NCBI GenBank assembly: GCA_937139495.1
Contig: CAKZQC010000013.1
Location: 124,001-188,000 of the forward strand
DNA: 64,000 nt
Direction of reading: 5' to 3'
Origin: an uncultured Saprospiraceae bacterium
GTDB lineage: Bacteria > Bacteroidota > Bacteroidia > Chitinophagales > Saprospiraceae
The notes beneath the pieces were generated by a model. That model searched no databases and was not told the origin of the DNA. It saw only the letters and a program-made list of their open reading frames with translations. The position numbers and the translations under genes were made by a program. This document shows, piece after piece, positions 18,931 through 27,032 of the stretch. The first letter of the stretch is position 1. Each line of letters starts with the position of its first letter.

Positions 18931-20376
18931 ATGTTTTTTAATTCCATTGATTTTGCTGTTTTTTTGCCAATCATATTTGTGCTATATTGGGCACTGGACA
19001 AGAGTAAATTGCAGTATCAGAATACAGTTCTATTAATAGCCAGTTATTTGTTTTATGGTTGGTGGGATTGGCGGTTTTTATTTCTGATTCTATTCAGTAC
19101 AATCGTTGATTATACGATTGCTTTACGAATGGAACAAACCGAAAATCAACAGCATAGAAAGCGGTGGCTTTGGTTAAGTTTGGGCGTGAATCTGGGTTTG
19201 TTAGGGGTGTTTAAGTACTACAACTTTTTTGTAGATAATTTCATAGCAGCCTTTTCTTTCTTTGGTAGCCCTATTTCTATACAATCACTTCATATTATAC
19301 TTCCCGTAGGGATTAGTTTTTATACTTTTCAGACACTCAGTTACACGATAGATGTTTATCGCAAGGATTTAAAACCAACCAATAATTTTATTGATTTTGC
19401 CGCCTTTGTTAGCTTTTTTCCACAGCTGGTAGCTGGACCTATTGAGAGAGCAACAAATCTTCTTCCTCAATTCTATACCAAGCATAAATTTAACGAAAGT
19501 CAAGCGACCGAAGGGCTTCGCCAAATCTTATGGGGACTATTCAAAAAAATGGTCATTGCAGATAACTGTGCCGTGCTTGCCAATTTTACCTTTGATAATC
19601 CAGAAATGTATGGCGGTAGCACGCTGCTGTTAGGAGCTATCTTCTTTTCTTTTCAGATATACGGTGATTTTTCAGGCTATTCGGATATAGCGATAGGTGT
19701 GGCTAAGTTATTTGGGTTCAAATTAATGCAAAACTTTGCCTTTCCGTACTTTTCTAGAGATATAGCAGAGTTTTGGCGTAGGTGGCATATCTCGTTATCC
19801 ACATGGTTTAGAGATTACCTCTATATTCCATTGGGAGGAAGTAGAGGCGGTACCGCTAGCAAAGTCAGAAATACTTTTATTATTTTTTTAGTCAGTGGTT
19901 TTTGGCATGGAGCCAATTGGACATACGTAGTTTGGGGCGGACTGAATGCTATTTATTTTCTACCTTTATTACTACTAAAAAGAAATAGAAAATACACCAA
20001 CGATATAGCTGCCAATCGCTATTTGCCTTCTTTGAGAGAGGGCTTTGGTATCCTTACCACATTTATCCTCACAACACTTGCGTGGGTGTTTTTCCGAGCC
20101 AAATCATTAGAGGCAGCCTTTGATTATTTAGGGGGAATTTTTTCGACCTCTTTATTGAGCATACCAACGTTATCTGGACGCAATACCGATATGGTTGTGC
20201 TCATGCTTTTATTGGTGTTTTTTCTTGTAGTAGAATGGATTGGAAGGCACAAACAATTTGCGATTAGCAAATTGAACCTAAATCCTATTGGGAGATATTT
20301 TTTGTACCTATTTATAGCTACATTAATATTTGTATTTCAAGGTGAGCAGCAAGACTTTATTTACTTTCAATTTTAA
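18931..20376 (+). CDS. MBOAT-family O-acyltransferase (AlgI-like)
   Basis: This 481-residue protein has about ten transmembrane segments. The invariant MBOAT histidine is H326 in GFWHGANWTY, and the upstream QLVAGPIERA, GYSDIAIG and EFWRRWHISLSTWFRDY segments are typical of the AlgI / DltB-related branch. Such proteins move an acyl group, usually acetyl, across the inner membrane for transfer to a surface polymer. The gene just downstream, 6 bp away, encodes an SGNH-like protein that should be the periplasmic transferase partner. The locus context suggests acetylation of the polymer exported by the SLBB system. Confidence 0.92.
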   Translation: MFFNSIDFAVFLPIIFVLYWALDKSKLQYQNTVLLIASYLFYGWWDWRFLFLILFSTIVDYTIALRMEQTENQQHRKRWLWLSLGVNLGLLGVFKYYNFFVDNFIAAFSFFGSPISIQSLHIILPVGISFYTFQTLSYTIDVYRKDLKPTNNFIDFAAFVSFFPQLVAGPIERATNLLPQFYTKHKFNESQATEGLRQILWGLFKKMVIADNCAVLANFTFDNPEMYGGSTLLLGAIFFSFQIYGDFSGYSDIAIGVAKLFGFKLMQNFAFPYFSRDIAEFWRRWHISLSTWFRDYLYIPLGGSRGGTASKVRNTFIIFLVSGFWHGANWTYVVWGGLNAIYFLPLLLLKRNRKYTNDIAANRYLPSLREGFGILTTFILTTLAWVFFRAKSLEAAFDYLGGIFSTSLLSIPTLSGRNTDMVVLMLLLVFFLVVEWIGRHKQFAISKLNLNPIGRYFLYLFIATLIFVFQGEQQDFIYFQF

Positions 20377-20382
20377 GAAAAT

Positions 20383-21315
20383 ATGAAATTTTTTTTAGCT
20401 AAAATAACAGTTTTTGGAATTTGCTTACTTCTCATTTTTGGAATTTTAGCGATGATTCCTTCTACGCCTTTGCGGCTTGGCTACCTAGATGGCTTTCTGC
20501 AAAAATATGAAATAGCCATGGCTATAAAACAGCCCAAAATAGTGGTAGTAGGCGGGTCAAGTGTAGCCTTTGGTATTGATAGTGAAATGATGGAATCAAA
20601 ACTGAATATGCCTGTTGTCAATATGGGCTTACATGCACAGTTAGGCTTGTCTTTTCCATTAGAACAAGTCAAAGAAGTAGTCAAAAGAGGAGACGTCGTA
20701 TTACTGGCTCCAGAGTATTTGTTAGGGAAACCGACCAAAAGAATGCTACAAAAGATTAGTCGATATTATCCTCGAGCCAATAACTATTATAGCTTAACAT
20801 TAGCCGAGGTTGCTCGATCAAATATTGAAGATACACATCAACGGGTCTTGCGAAAAATAAAGGAATCAATCCGTAATGTATTGACAGATAAAGAAGTGAA
20901 TATTTATGCAGAAGATGTTTTTAATAGTCATGGAGATATGATTGGTCACCTAAACGAGCCGCAAACGATGCATCCATTTACAAAAATGGAATTGGAGTAT
21001 CGGTATTGGGAGGGCATAGAAAAAATCAATTCTTTCTGTAAGATAATGCAAGATTCAGGGGTGACGGTATATTATTCGTTCCCACCTTACTTAGATGCGG
21101 CTTATAACATTAATGAGAAAATAGTAGCAAAAATTTATGAAGACCTTTCCAAGGGGTTAACTATACCAATATTGGATCAACCCAAAGATATAGTTTATCC
21201 TAGAGATTTGTTTTATGATACGTTTTATCACCTCAACCAAAAAGGTAAGGAAAAGAGAACACAGGCACTTATTTTATTGTTAGAAAAACAGTTGGCAGCT
21301 GATCAGTTACTTTAA
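20383..21315 (+). CDS. SGNH-hydrolase-like O-acyltransferase partner
   Basis: This 310-residue protein has one N-terminal transmembrane segment (residues 7-26) and a periplasmic domain. GGSS at 57-60 (S59 or S60 as nucleophile) follows a beta strand, and D279-x-x-x-H283 in DTFYHLN fits the SGNH catalytic Asp-His pair. It resembles the AlgJ/AlgX and DltD-type partners of MBOAT proteins. The 6-bp spacing after the MBOAT gene supports a shared acylation role. The acceptor polymer is unknown. Confidence 0.8.
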   Translation: MKFFLAKITVFGICLLLIFGILAMIPSTPLRLGYLDGFLQKYEIAMAIKQPKIVVVGGSSVAFGIDSEMMESKLNMPVVNMGLHAQLGLSFPLEQVKEVVKRGDVVLLAPEYLLGKPTKRMLQKISRYYPRANNYYSLTLAEVARSNIEDTHQRVLRKIKESIRNVLTDKEVNIYAEDVFNSHGDMIGHLNEPQTMHPFTKMELEYRYWEGIEKINSFCKIMQDSGVTVYYSFPPYLDAAYNINEKIVAKIYEDLSKGLTIPILDQPKDIVYPRDLFYDTFYHLNQKGKEKRTQALILLLEKQLAADQLL

Positions 21316-21343
21316 ACAACGTTATCCGCTAAAGTATCTTTTT
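21308..21343 (+). terminator. Possible weak terminator after the MBOAT/SGNH genes
   Basis: TACTTTA at 21308-21314 pairs with TAAAGTA at 21330-21336, followed by a T-rich run. The stem is only 7 bp, and the stop codon lies inside it. Confidence 0.35.
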
Positions 21344-21429
21344 TCATTTTTTTGCGTATAAAAAATAACCTTAACCTTACTAATTTGATGGTTTGTGCTA
21401 CACCCAAAAACAAGTAGTGCCGTTCTATT

Positions 21430-23934
21430 ATGGATAACTTGCTGCACCTGCTAGAAGACACCAATGATACGCCTCAACAGAGAGTGTTTGTAACCGTCAT
21501 ATTGCCTGTGGCAATACCCAAACTTTATACTTATAGTGTCCCTTTGCATTTCAAAGGACTGATGCAGGTTGGTATTCGAGTAGAGGTGCAGTTCGGCAAA
21601 AATAAACTGTATGCAGCATTGGTGCACGAAGTGCATCATCGAGAACCAGAAGGATATACTCCCAAGCCGATTATTAATGTACTGGACGAAATTCCATTGG
21701 TGACAGCCCATCAGTTTCAGCTGTGGCAATGGATGAGTATTTATTATGCCGCCACACTAGGCGAAATTATGCAAGCAGCTTTGCCAGCAGGTCTCAAACT
21801 AACAAGCGAAACGAAAGTATTGCTTCGTCCAGATTTTGAGGAAGAGCATTTTTCTATTTATGAACTAAAGGACAAAGAATACACGATTATAGAGGCACTT
21901 TTCCGCCGTATGGAAATGAGCATAGCCGAGATGCAAGAAGTGATTGACCAAAAAACAATCTACCCTTATATCAAGAGTTTACTCGACAAAAAATTGATTT
22001 ATATTCGAGAGGAACTCAAGACAAAATATAAGCCCAAGATGATTGATATGATTCAATTGGGCGAAGCCTATCGGGGTGATGACAGCCTGCTGCAAGGTGC
22101 TTTTGAGCAGTTGGGCAGAGCTATGCGACAAGCCGAAACGCTGATGGCGTACATACAACTGAGCAAGGAAATGCCAGAAGTAACCAAAGAGGCGTTGTAC
22201 GAGCGTGCGAATATCAAATCGACTATGCTCAAAAACTTGGTAGATAAAGGCGTGCTGGAAATCTATCAAAAAGGGATTAGCCGCTTGACAGAATATGAAG
22301 GCGATGTTTTTGCTAATTTCGATCTGTCGAATGCTCAACAAAATGCCTTGGAGGCAATACATAAAGAGTTTGAAGAGCATCAGGTCGTGTTACTGCATGG
22401 TGTGACTGGTAGTGGCAAAACGCAGGTGTATGTAGAGCTGATAGAACAAGCGGTATTGCAGGGCAAACAAGTCTTATATCTGTTGCCAGAAATTGGCTTG
22501 ACGGCTCAAATCGTAGGACGATTGCAGAAGCATTTTGGTGACCAAATTATTGTTTATCATTCTAAGTTCAATAATAATGAACGAGTAGAAATATGGGAAG
22601 CTTCCCTGGCAGGAATGCCGATTATATTGGGCGCTCGTTCGGCTTTGTTTTTGCCGTTTGACGACCTTGGGTTGATTATCGTAGATGAAGAACATGATTC
22701 CTCTTATAAGCAAAAAGACCCTTCGCCACGCTACAATGCGAGAGATACAGCGGTCTATTTAGGACATCAGTACAAGGCAAAAGTATTGCTTGGCACGGCT
22801 ACGCCTTCTTTGGAAACGTATTTCAATGTATTGCAAAAAAAATATGGTCTAGTCAACTTGACCGAACGTTTTGGAGATGCTGCATTGCCAGAAATTACGA
22901 TTGTAGATATGGGAGAGGAAAAACGCAAAAAGCGTATGAAATCCCATTTTACACCACAACTATTGGAAGCCATAGAACAAACCTTGAAAAATGGAGAGCA
23001 AGTTATTCTTTTTCAGAATAGGAGAGGTTATGCCCCTGTGTATAGCTGCAATACTTGTGGCTGGACGGCTCAATGCGATAATTGCGATGTCAGTTTGACC
23101 TATCACAAATTCACCAATGACTTGCATTGTCATTATTGTAGCTATCATCGCAAGATGCCTTCTGGCTGTCCTGCTTGTGGGAGTCAAGGTTTGACCTTGC
23201 AGGGTTTTGGTACCGAAAAAATTGAAGACGAATTGTCTATTTATTTGCCTGATGCTAAAGTTGCCCGCATGGATTGGGACACGGTAAAAGGCAAGCATGG
23301 ACACGAAAAAATAATTGAAAGTTTTGCAGCGGAAGAGGTCGATATATTGGTGGGAACACAAATGGTAACCAAAGGATTAGATTTTGATAATGTAGGATTG
23401 GTAGGCGTATTGAGTGCCGACCAAATGTTGCATTTCCCTGATTTTAGAGCGACCGAACGAGCGTTTCAGTTGTTGTGTCAAGTAAGCGGTAGAGCAGGAC
23501 GAAAAAAGAAGACAGGCAAGGTGTTGATTCAAGCAATGAATACTAGCCACCCTGTATTGTCGGAAGTCAAAAAATCAAATTTTGATGGGTTTATTGAGCG
23601 AGAACTCAAGGAAAGAAAAGACTTTGCGTATCCGCCTTATTTTAGAGTGATTCATATACAAATCAGACACAAAAAGCCTGACATGGTCGAAAAGGCAGCT
23701 AAGTTTTTTGCGGAAAACCTAAGGACTAAATTAGGTAGTCGAATCTTGGGACCTGCTAAACCAGGAATTTCCCGTATTCGCACCTATTATCTGAGAGATA
23801 TTCTCATCAAATTGGGCAAAAATTCGCAGCAGCTAGAGGCGACCAAAACATTGATCAATAGAATCGAAAATCACCTAAAAGCTCAAAAAGGCTTTTCGAC
23901 GATACGTGTGGTTGTGGATGTTGATCCGTATTAG
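21430..23934 (+). CDS. priA: Primosomal protein N', replication restart helicase
   Basis: This 834-residue superfamily 2 helicase reloads the replisome at stalled forks. The N-terminal DNA-binding domain starts near residue 17 (VTVILPVAIPKLYTYSVP). Walker A is GVTGSGKT at 324-331, followed by the DEEHD box, TATPS, and a zinc-binding region with eight cysteines (SCNTCGW, CDNCD, CHYCSYH, CPACG). VGTQMVTKGLDFDNV and QVSGRAGR complete the helicase motifs. It is longer than the E. coli protein because of an extended region before the helicase core. It ends 8 bp from the convergent downstream gene. Confidence 0.96.
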   Translation: MDNLLHLLEDTNDTPQQRVFVTVILPVAIPKLYTYSVPLHFKGLMQVGIRVEVQFGKNKLYAALVHEVHHREPEGYTPKPIINVLDEIPLVTAHQFQLWQWMSIYYAATLGEIMQAALPAGLKLTSETKVLLRPDFEEEHFSIYELKDKEYTIIEALFRRMEMSIAEMQEVIDQKTIYPYIKSLLDKKLIYIREELKTKYKPKMIDMIQLGEAYRGDDSLLQGAFEQLGRAMRQAETLMAYIQLSKEMPEVTKEALYERANIKSTMLKNLVDKGVLEIYQKGISRLTEYEGDVFANFDLSNAQQNALEAIHKEFEEHQVVLLHGVTGSGKTQVYVELIEQAVLQGKQVLYLLPEIGLTAQIVGRLQKHFGDQIIVYHSKFNNNERVEIWEASLAGMPIILGARSALFLPFDDLGLIIVDEEHDSSYKQKDPSPRYNARDTAVYLGHQYKAKVLLGTATPSLETYFNVLQKKYGLVNLTERFGDAALPEITIVDMGEEKRKKRMKSHFTPQLLEAIEQTLKNGEQVILFQNRRGYAPVYSCNTCGWTAQCDNCDVSLTYHKFTNDLHCHYCSYHRKMPSGCPACGSQGLTLQGFGTEKIEDELSIYLPDAKVARMDWDTVKGKHGHEKIIESFAAEEVDILVGTQMVTKGLDFDNVGLVGVLSADQMLHFPDFRATERAFQLLCQVSGRAGRKKKTGKVLIQAMNTSHPVLSEVKKSNFDGFIERELKERKDFAYPPYFRVIHIQIRHKKPDMVEKAAKFFAENLRTKLGSRILGPAKPGISRIRTYYLRDILIKLGKNSQQLEATKTLINRIENHLKAQKGFSTIRVVVDVDPY

Positions 23935-23942
23935 AATATCCT

Positions 23943-24542
23943 CTACGCCCGATCACAAGACTCAAATACACTAATATTGTCTAGCAATAAATTGCCACGA
24001 TAATAATACAAAGAAGGAGCTTGATAATAGGCTTCGATAATGATATAATTATAGTTCTCCTCTGTCGAAAAAATGAACTCGTAGGTCTTCCATTCGTAAT
24101 GTTCGATAGTGGGAGAGTCGGCGATGAGTTTGGTGCGGGTACAAGCGTCATTGCTTAACCAAACACGCAAGCGAGTCGCTTTGGAGTAACCCGCATAGGT
24201 AGGAGAGTGCGACAAATCTACTTTGAATTTGTAGCAGCGTTCTTTCTGAAAAGGCTTTTGCAGCTTTTGGTAAATGGTCTCCCAGGTGTTATTTTCTCTC
24301 GTGATAAGTCCTAGATAAGTACGTCCTTCTGTCGGTTTTTGGTACACGCCCCAAGGGCCTGGTAAAATATCGGGCGAAGAATCGTATCCACAAGATTGCC
24401 AACCATCTGGGTTGACGGCATCGTGCGGCATTCCTTCAAAGGAGCCATTTTTGATAGTAATCGGCTTGGTGGCTTGCGCCAATAAAAAGGAGGATTGGCA
24501 AAATAAAAAAAATGCCATTAGGGGAAGTCGATAAAAAGCCAT
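23943..24542 (-). CDS. Secreted protein with a carbohydrate-binding-like jelly-roll domain
   Basis: This 199-residue protein has a signal peptide (LMAFFLFCQSSFLLAQ) and a single predicted beta-sandwich domain. It begins with the NGSFEG motif and a conserved PDGWQSCG stretch, and ends with a LLLDNISVFESC strand, a pattern seen in CBM-like domains of Bacteroidota surface proteins. The N-terminal domain of the OmpA-family protein at 41.3-42.4 kb starts in the same way (NPSFELG). The ligand is unknown. It lies 50 bp after uppP and is probably the last gene of that operon. Confidence 0.65.
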   Translation of the reverse strand: MAFYRLPLMAFFLFCQSSFLLAQATKPITIKNGSFEGMPHDAVNPDGWQSCGYDSSPDILPGPWGVYQKPTEGRTYLGLITRENNTWETIYQKLQKPFQKERCYKFKVDLSHSPTYAGYSKATRLRVWLSNDACTRTKLIADSPTIEHYEWKTYEFIFSTEENYNYIIIEAYYQAPSLYYYRGNLLLDNISVFESCDRA

Positions 24543-24592
24543 AATAATCTTCTATGATGAATAATAGAGCAGGGCAGAACGGCAGATTGGCA

Positions 24593-25402
24593 TTAGGCGT
24601 GAGCCAACAAACCATAACCAATAGCAATTAGACCTGCTATGGTACAGTATATCGAAAAATAGACCAACTTTCCTTTTTTGACGATACTTAACATGAGTTG
24701 GCAAGCAAAAAGCCCCACTACAAATGCTGCGATAAAGCCGACTAACATGGGTGTAGCATCAGCAGCAGAAAGTGCAAATTCACCATCTAACAAATCTTTA
24801 GCTACTTTTCCCAAAATCAAGGGCATGACCATCAGGAACGAAAAACGTGCTGCACGTTCTTTGTCAATGTGTAGCAATACAGAAGTAGAAATCGTAGCCC
24901 CTGAGCGAGAAATACCAGGTAATAAAGCAACGGCTTGTGCAATACCAATAATGAGGGCTTCTTTGAAGCCTACTTTTTTGTCGGTGACCTTGGCTCGGTC
25001 GGCTAAAAATAGCAGGAGGGCAGTCGCCAAAAGCATGGCTCCAATCCAAATAGGTTTGCCACTAAAAGCCGCTTCAATCTGCTCATCGAACAGAATACCA
25101 ATAATGGCTGCGGGAATCATTGACAGCACAACTTTGACCGAAAAATAAAATTGTTCGTTGAGCTTGAATTGAAATAAGCCTCTGAATATTTCGGCAATTT
25201 CCTTACGGAAAATAATCCACGTACTGAATACGGTCGCCAAGTGCAGCACGACATTGAAAGTAGTACCAAAAGGGCTATCTTTATCCATGGTTTGGATAGC
25301 CAGCATGATTTTGCCGAGCTCCAAATGTCCGCTACTACTGACAGGCAAATATTCGGTCAGACCTTGTATAATGCCCAAAATGAGGGCTTCCCAAAAATTC
25401 AT
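24593..25402 (-). CDS. uppP: Undecaprenyl-diphosphatase
   Basis: This 269-residue integral membrane enzyme (UppP/BacA) dephosphorylates undecaprenyl pyrophosphate to recycle the carrier lipid for peptidoglycan and polysaccharide synthesis; it can also confer bacitracin resistance. The family motifs are present: QGLTEYLPVSSSGHLEL at 13-29 (E17, H26) and PGISRSGATI. About eight hydrophobic segments are visible. It sits downstream of the DUF3098 and ftsX genes, an order widely conserved in Bacteroidota, where truB usually follows. Here truB is absent. Confidence 0.95.
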   Translation of the reverse strand: MNFWEALILGIIQGLTEYLPVSSSGHLELGKIMLAIQTMDKDSPFGTTFNVVLHLATVFSTWIIFRKEIAEIFRGLFQFKLNEQFYFSVKVVLSMIPAAIIGILFDEQIEAAFSGKPIWIGAMLLATALLLFLADRAKVTDKKVGFKEALIIGIAQAVALLPGISRSGATISTSVLLHIDKERAARFSFLMVMPLILGKVAKDLLDGEFALSAADATPMLVGFIAAFVVGLFACQLMLSIVKKGKLVYFSIYCTIAGLIAIGYGLLAHA

Positions 25403-25429
25403 AATAGAAAGATAAAAATGCGGTTGGTG

Positions 25430-25744
25430 TTAGATAGTTTCCTCTTCGTTGATGGTCTCAACTACTTCTTGTTGTAAGTGCTTAGGGGTTTTGAAAATAG
25501 AAAAAATAACAACTCCCAACCCTAGTAAAACAACGATTGGAGCAAGCGTAATTCTGCGGAAAGAATAAATTTCTTCTGGTTTCCATTCGTCAGGGTTGGC
25601 AGAACCTCCGCCAGCCATTAGCAGGAAGCCAATGATAACCACAACCAAACCTGCTCCAATAAGGATATAGTTTTGTTTATCAAATAGAATGTCTTTGGGT
25701 GCCGTTCCTGCTGGTCTTCTTCTATTAGCGAGTTTCTTTGCCAT
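25430..25744 (-). CDS. DUF3098 membrane protein
   Basis: This 104-residue protein has two transmembrane segments, around residues 28-45 and 68-87, with the LMAGGGSANPDEWKPEEIYSFRR linker (split by a short gap of conservation) between them. These features match DUF3098, a small Bacteroidota family found almost always between ftsX and uppP. Function is unknown, and a role in cell division or envelope synthesis is inferred from context only. It is 31 bp after ftsX. Confidence 0.85.
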   Translation of the reverse strand: MAKKLANRRRPAGTAPKDILFDKQNYILIGAGLVVVIIGFLLMAGGGSANPDEWKPEEIYSFRRITLAPIVVLLGLGVVIFSIFKTPKHLQQEVVETINEEETI

Positions 25745-25775
25745 GTGTATTGATTGTTTTTAACAACTTCTTTTT

Positions 25776-26654
25776 TTATAAATGCCAGTTTTCGACTGGT
25801 GTCGGTAGATATTTTTTGATGCTTTGTTTGGTGACTGCCCAAGAGAGCAGCGAGCCAAAACAAACCAACGTAATAAGAATAATGCTCAAAATAGTAGAAT
25901 AATTTGGGATATTCCAACTGCCTACTAAAATAGAACTACTGATAGCTAATACGATACTGGCAAAAAGACTGCTGATGAGTCCGTTGCGCAAGCCAAGCCA
26001 ACCATAAGGGCGGGCAATATAATCAACGGTAGCCCCAACCATTTGTAGGGTGCGAATAGATTCTTTGTTGGTTAATAGTAGTAGCTTAACATTATTCTTG
26101 ATGAGCGTGATGCTCACAAAGATAAAAAATATAACCAATAGGATTAAAATTATTTCTAAACGATGTATTTTATCTGCTATATTTTGTGACGCAGGCGGAT
26201 TGTAAGAAACGGATTCTACTATTTTTTGAGCCTCCAAGTCGGCTACAATGCTAGGATAACTATCAAAATGAGCGGCTTGTATCGAAAAATTAAGTATGTC
26301 GGGGAGCGGATTGTCCGCCAATATTTTTAAATCTGCCTCTGTGAGCGTACCATCGTTTACAAAATCTGCTAAGGCTTCGTCTTTGGGCAAATAATGAACC
26401 GATTGTGGTTTGGTATAAGAGGCTTTTTCTAAGGTTTGTTGGAGCGAAAAAATATCGTTTTGAGTGCTTGCTTTTTTGAGCGAAACATAGAATACTGTTT
26501 GCTCCTTGGAGGTAGCAAGGTAGCTATTGACGACGGTCGTCAATAATCCTATTGCGCCAAGCAAATAGAGCATCAAGAATAAACTAAAGAGGGTTGCCCA
26601 ATAATTGAATCGAGTTCCAGCAGGGTTAATTTTGTAGGTGGTGTCGGTTGTCAT
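25776..26654 (-). CDS. ftsX: Cell-division permease FtsX
   Basis: This 292-residue protein has the FtsX layout: one transmembrane segment at about 18-42, an extracellular domain to about residue 165, then three transmembrane segments. LLLLTNKESIRTLQMVGAT (split: LLLLTNKESI and RTLQMVGAT) after the second segment is characteristic of the family. With FtsE it transmits signals to peptidoglycan hydrolases during division. FtsE is not encoded nearby, as is usual in Bacteroidota. It is the first gene of the leftward ftsX-DUF3098-uppP operon. Confidence 0.9.
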   Translation of the reverse strand: MTTDTTYKINPAGTRFNYWATLFSLFLMLYLLGAIGLLTTVVNSYLATSKEQTVFYVSLKKASTQNDIFSLQQTLEKASYTKPQSVHYLPKDEALADFVNDGTLTEADLKILADNPLPDILNFSIQAAHFDSYPSIVADLEAQKIVESVSYNPPASQNIADKIHRLEIILILLVIFFIFVSITLIKNNVKLLLLTNKESIRTLQMVGATVDYIARPYGWLGLRNGLISSLFASIVLAISSSILVGSWNIPNYSTILSIILITLVCFGSLLSWAVTKQSIKKYLPTPVENWHL

Positions 26655-26655
26655 G

Positions 26656-26687
26656 TCGTACTTTCATTTATCTGCACGAAAGTACGC
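26656..26687 (-). promoter_or_regulatory. Inverted repeat with a candidate promoter for ftsX
   Basis: TCGTACTTTC and GAAAGTACG flank a short spacer. On the minus strand, positions 26684-26677 read TACTTTCG, one mismatch from TAnnTTTG, with a TTG about 22 bp upstream. The start codon is about 22 bp away, giving a short leader. Confidence 0.35.
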
Positions 26688-26739
26688 CAAAAAATAGAAA
26701 TACTCCCAACTCATTTATTATCTTTTTGTTATGGAGATA

Positions 26740-26986
26740 AGAGCATGTCTAAATTTAGACTAATTTGTAATTTGAAAAGTCTTTTCCCGTTATATTTCAC
26801 CTATTTTTAGCTGCATAGCTCCACGTCCGTTGGGACAGGCTAAGGCTATGAGGTGAAAATGAAAAGCCCACTAGTGGTTCATTCCACTAAGTATCCACTG
26901 GATACTTACCCTAAAGGGTTCGTTACATTCATCTAACAAAAAAATTCTACACAAATTATCAAAAACTATAACTTTAGACACGCTCT
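26740..26986. repeat. Dispersed 247-bp MITE-like element, copy 2 (inverted)
   Basis: This is the reverse complement of the element at 5748-5973, with only scattered substitutions and one 21-bp insertion at 26821-26841; the length difference (247 against 226) equals that insertion. The ends read AGAGCATGTCTAA and its near-complement TTAGACACGCTCT. It fills the gap between ftsX and the RND exporter gene, and its right end lies only 9 bp from a candidate -7 promoter box. Confidence 0.8.
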
Positions 26987-26995
26987 AAAGTGCAT

Positions 26996-27003
26996 TACTT
27001 TTG
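26996..27003 (+). promoter_or_regulatory. Candidate -7 promoter box for the RND exporter
   Basis: TACTTTTG matches the Bacteroidota -7 consensus and lies 29 bp before the start codon. The -33 region falls inside the right end of repeat copy 2 and lacks a clear TTG. Confidence 0.5.
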
Positions 27004-27032
27004 AGCTTATTATTTTATCAAAAAAAATATTC

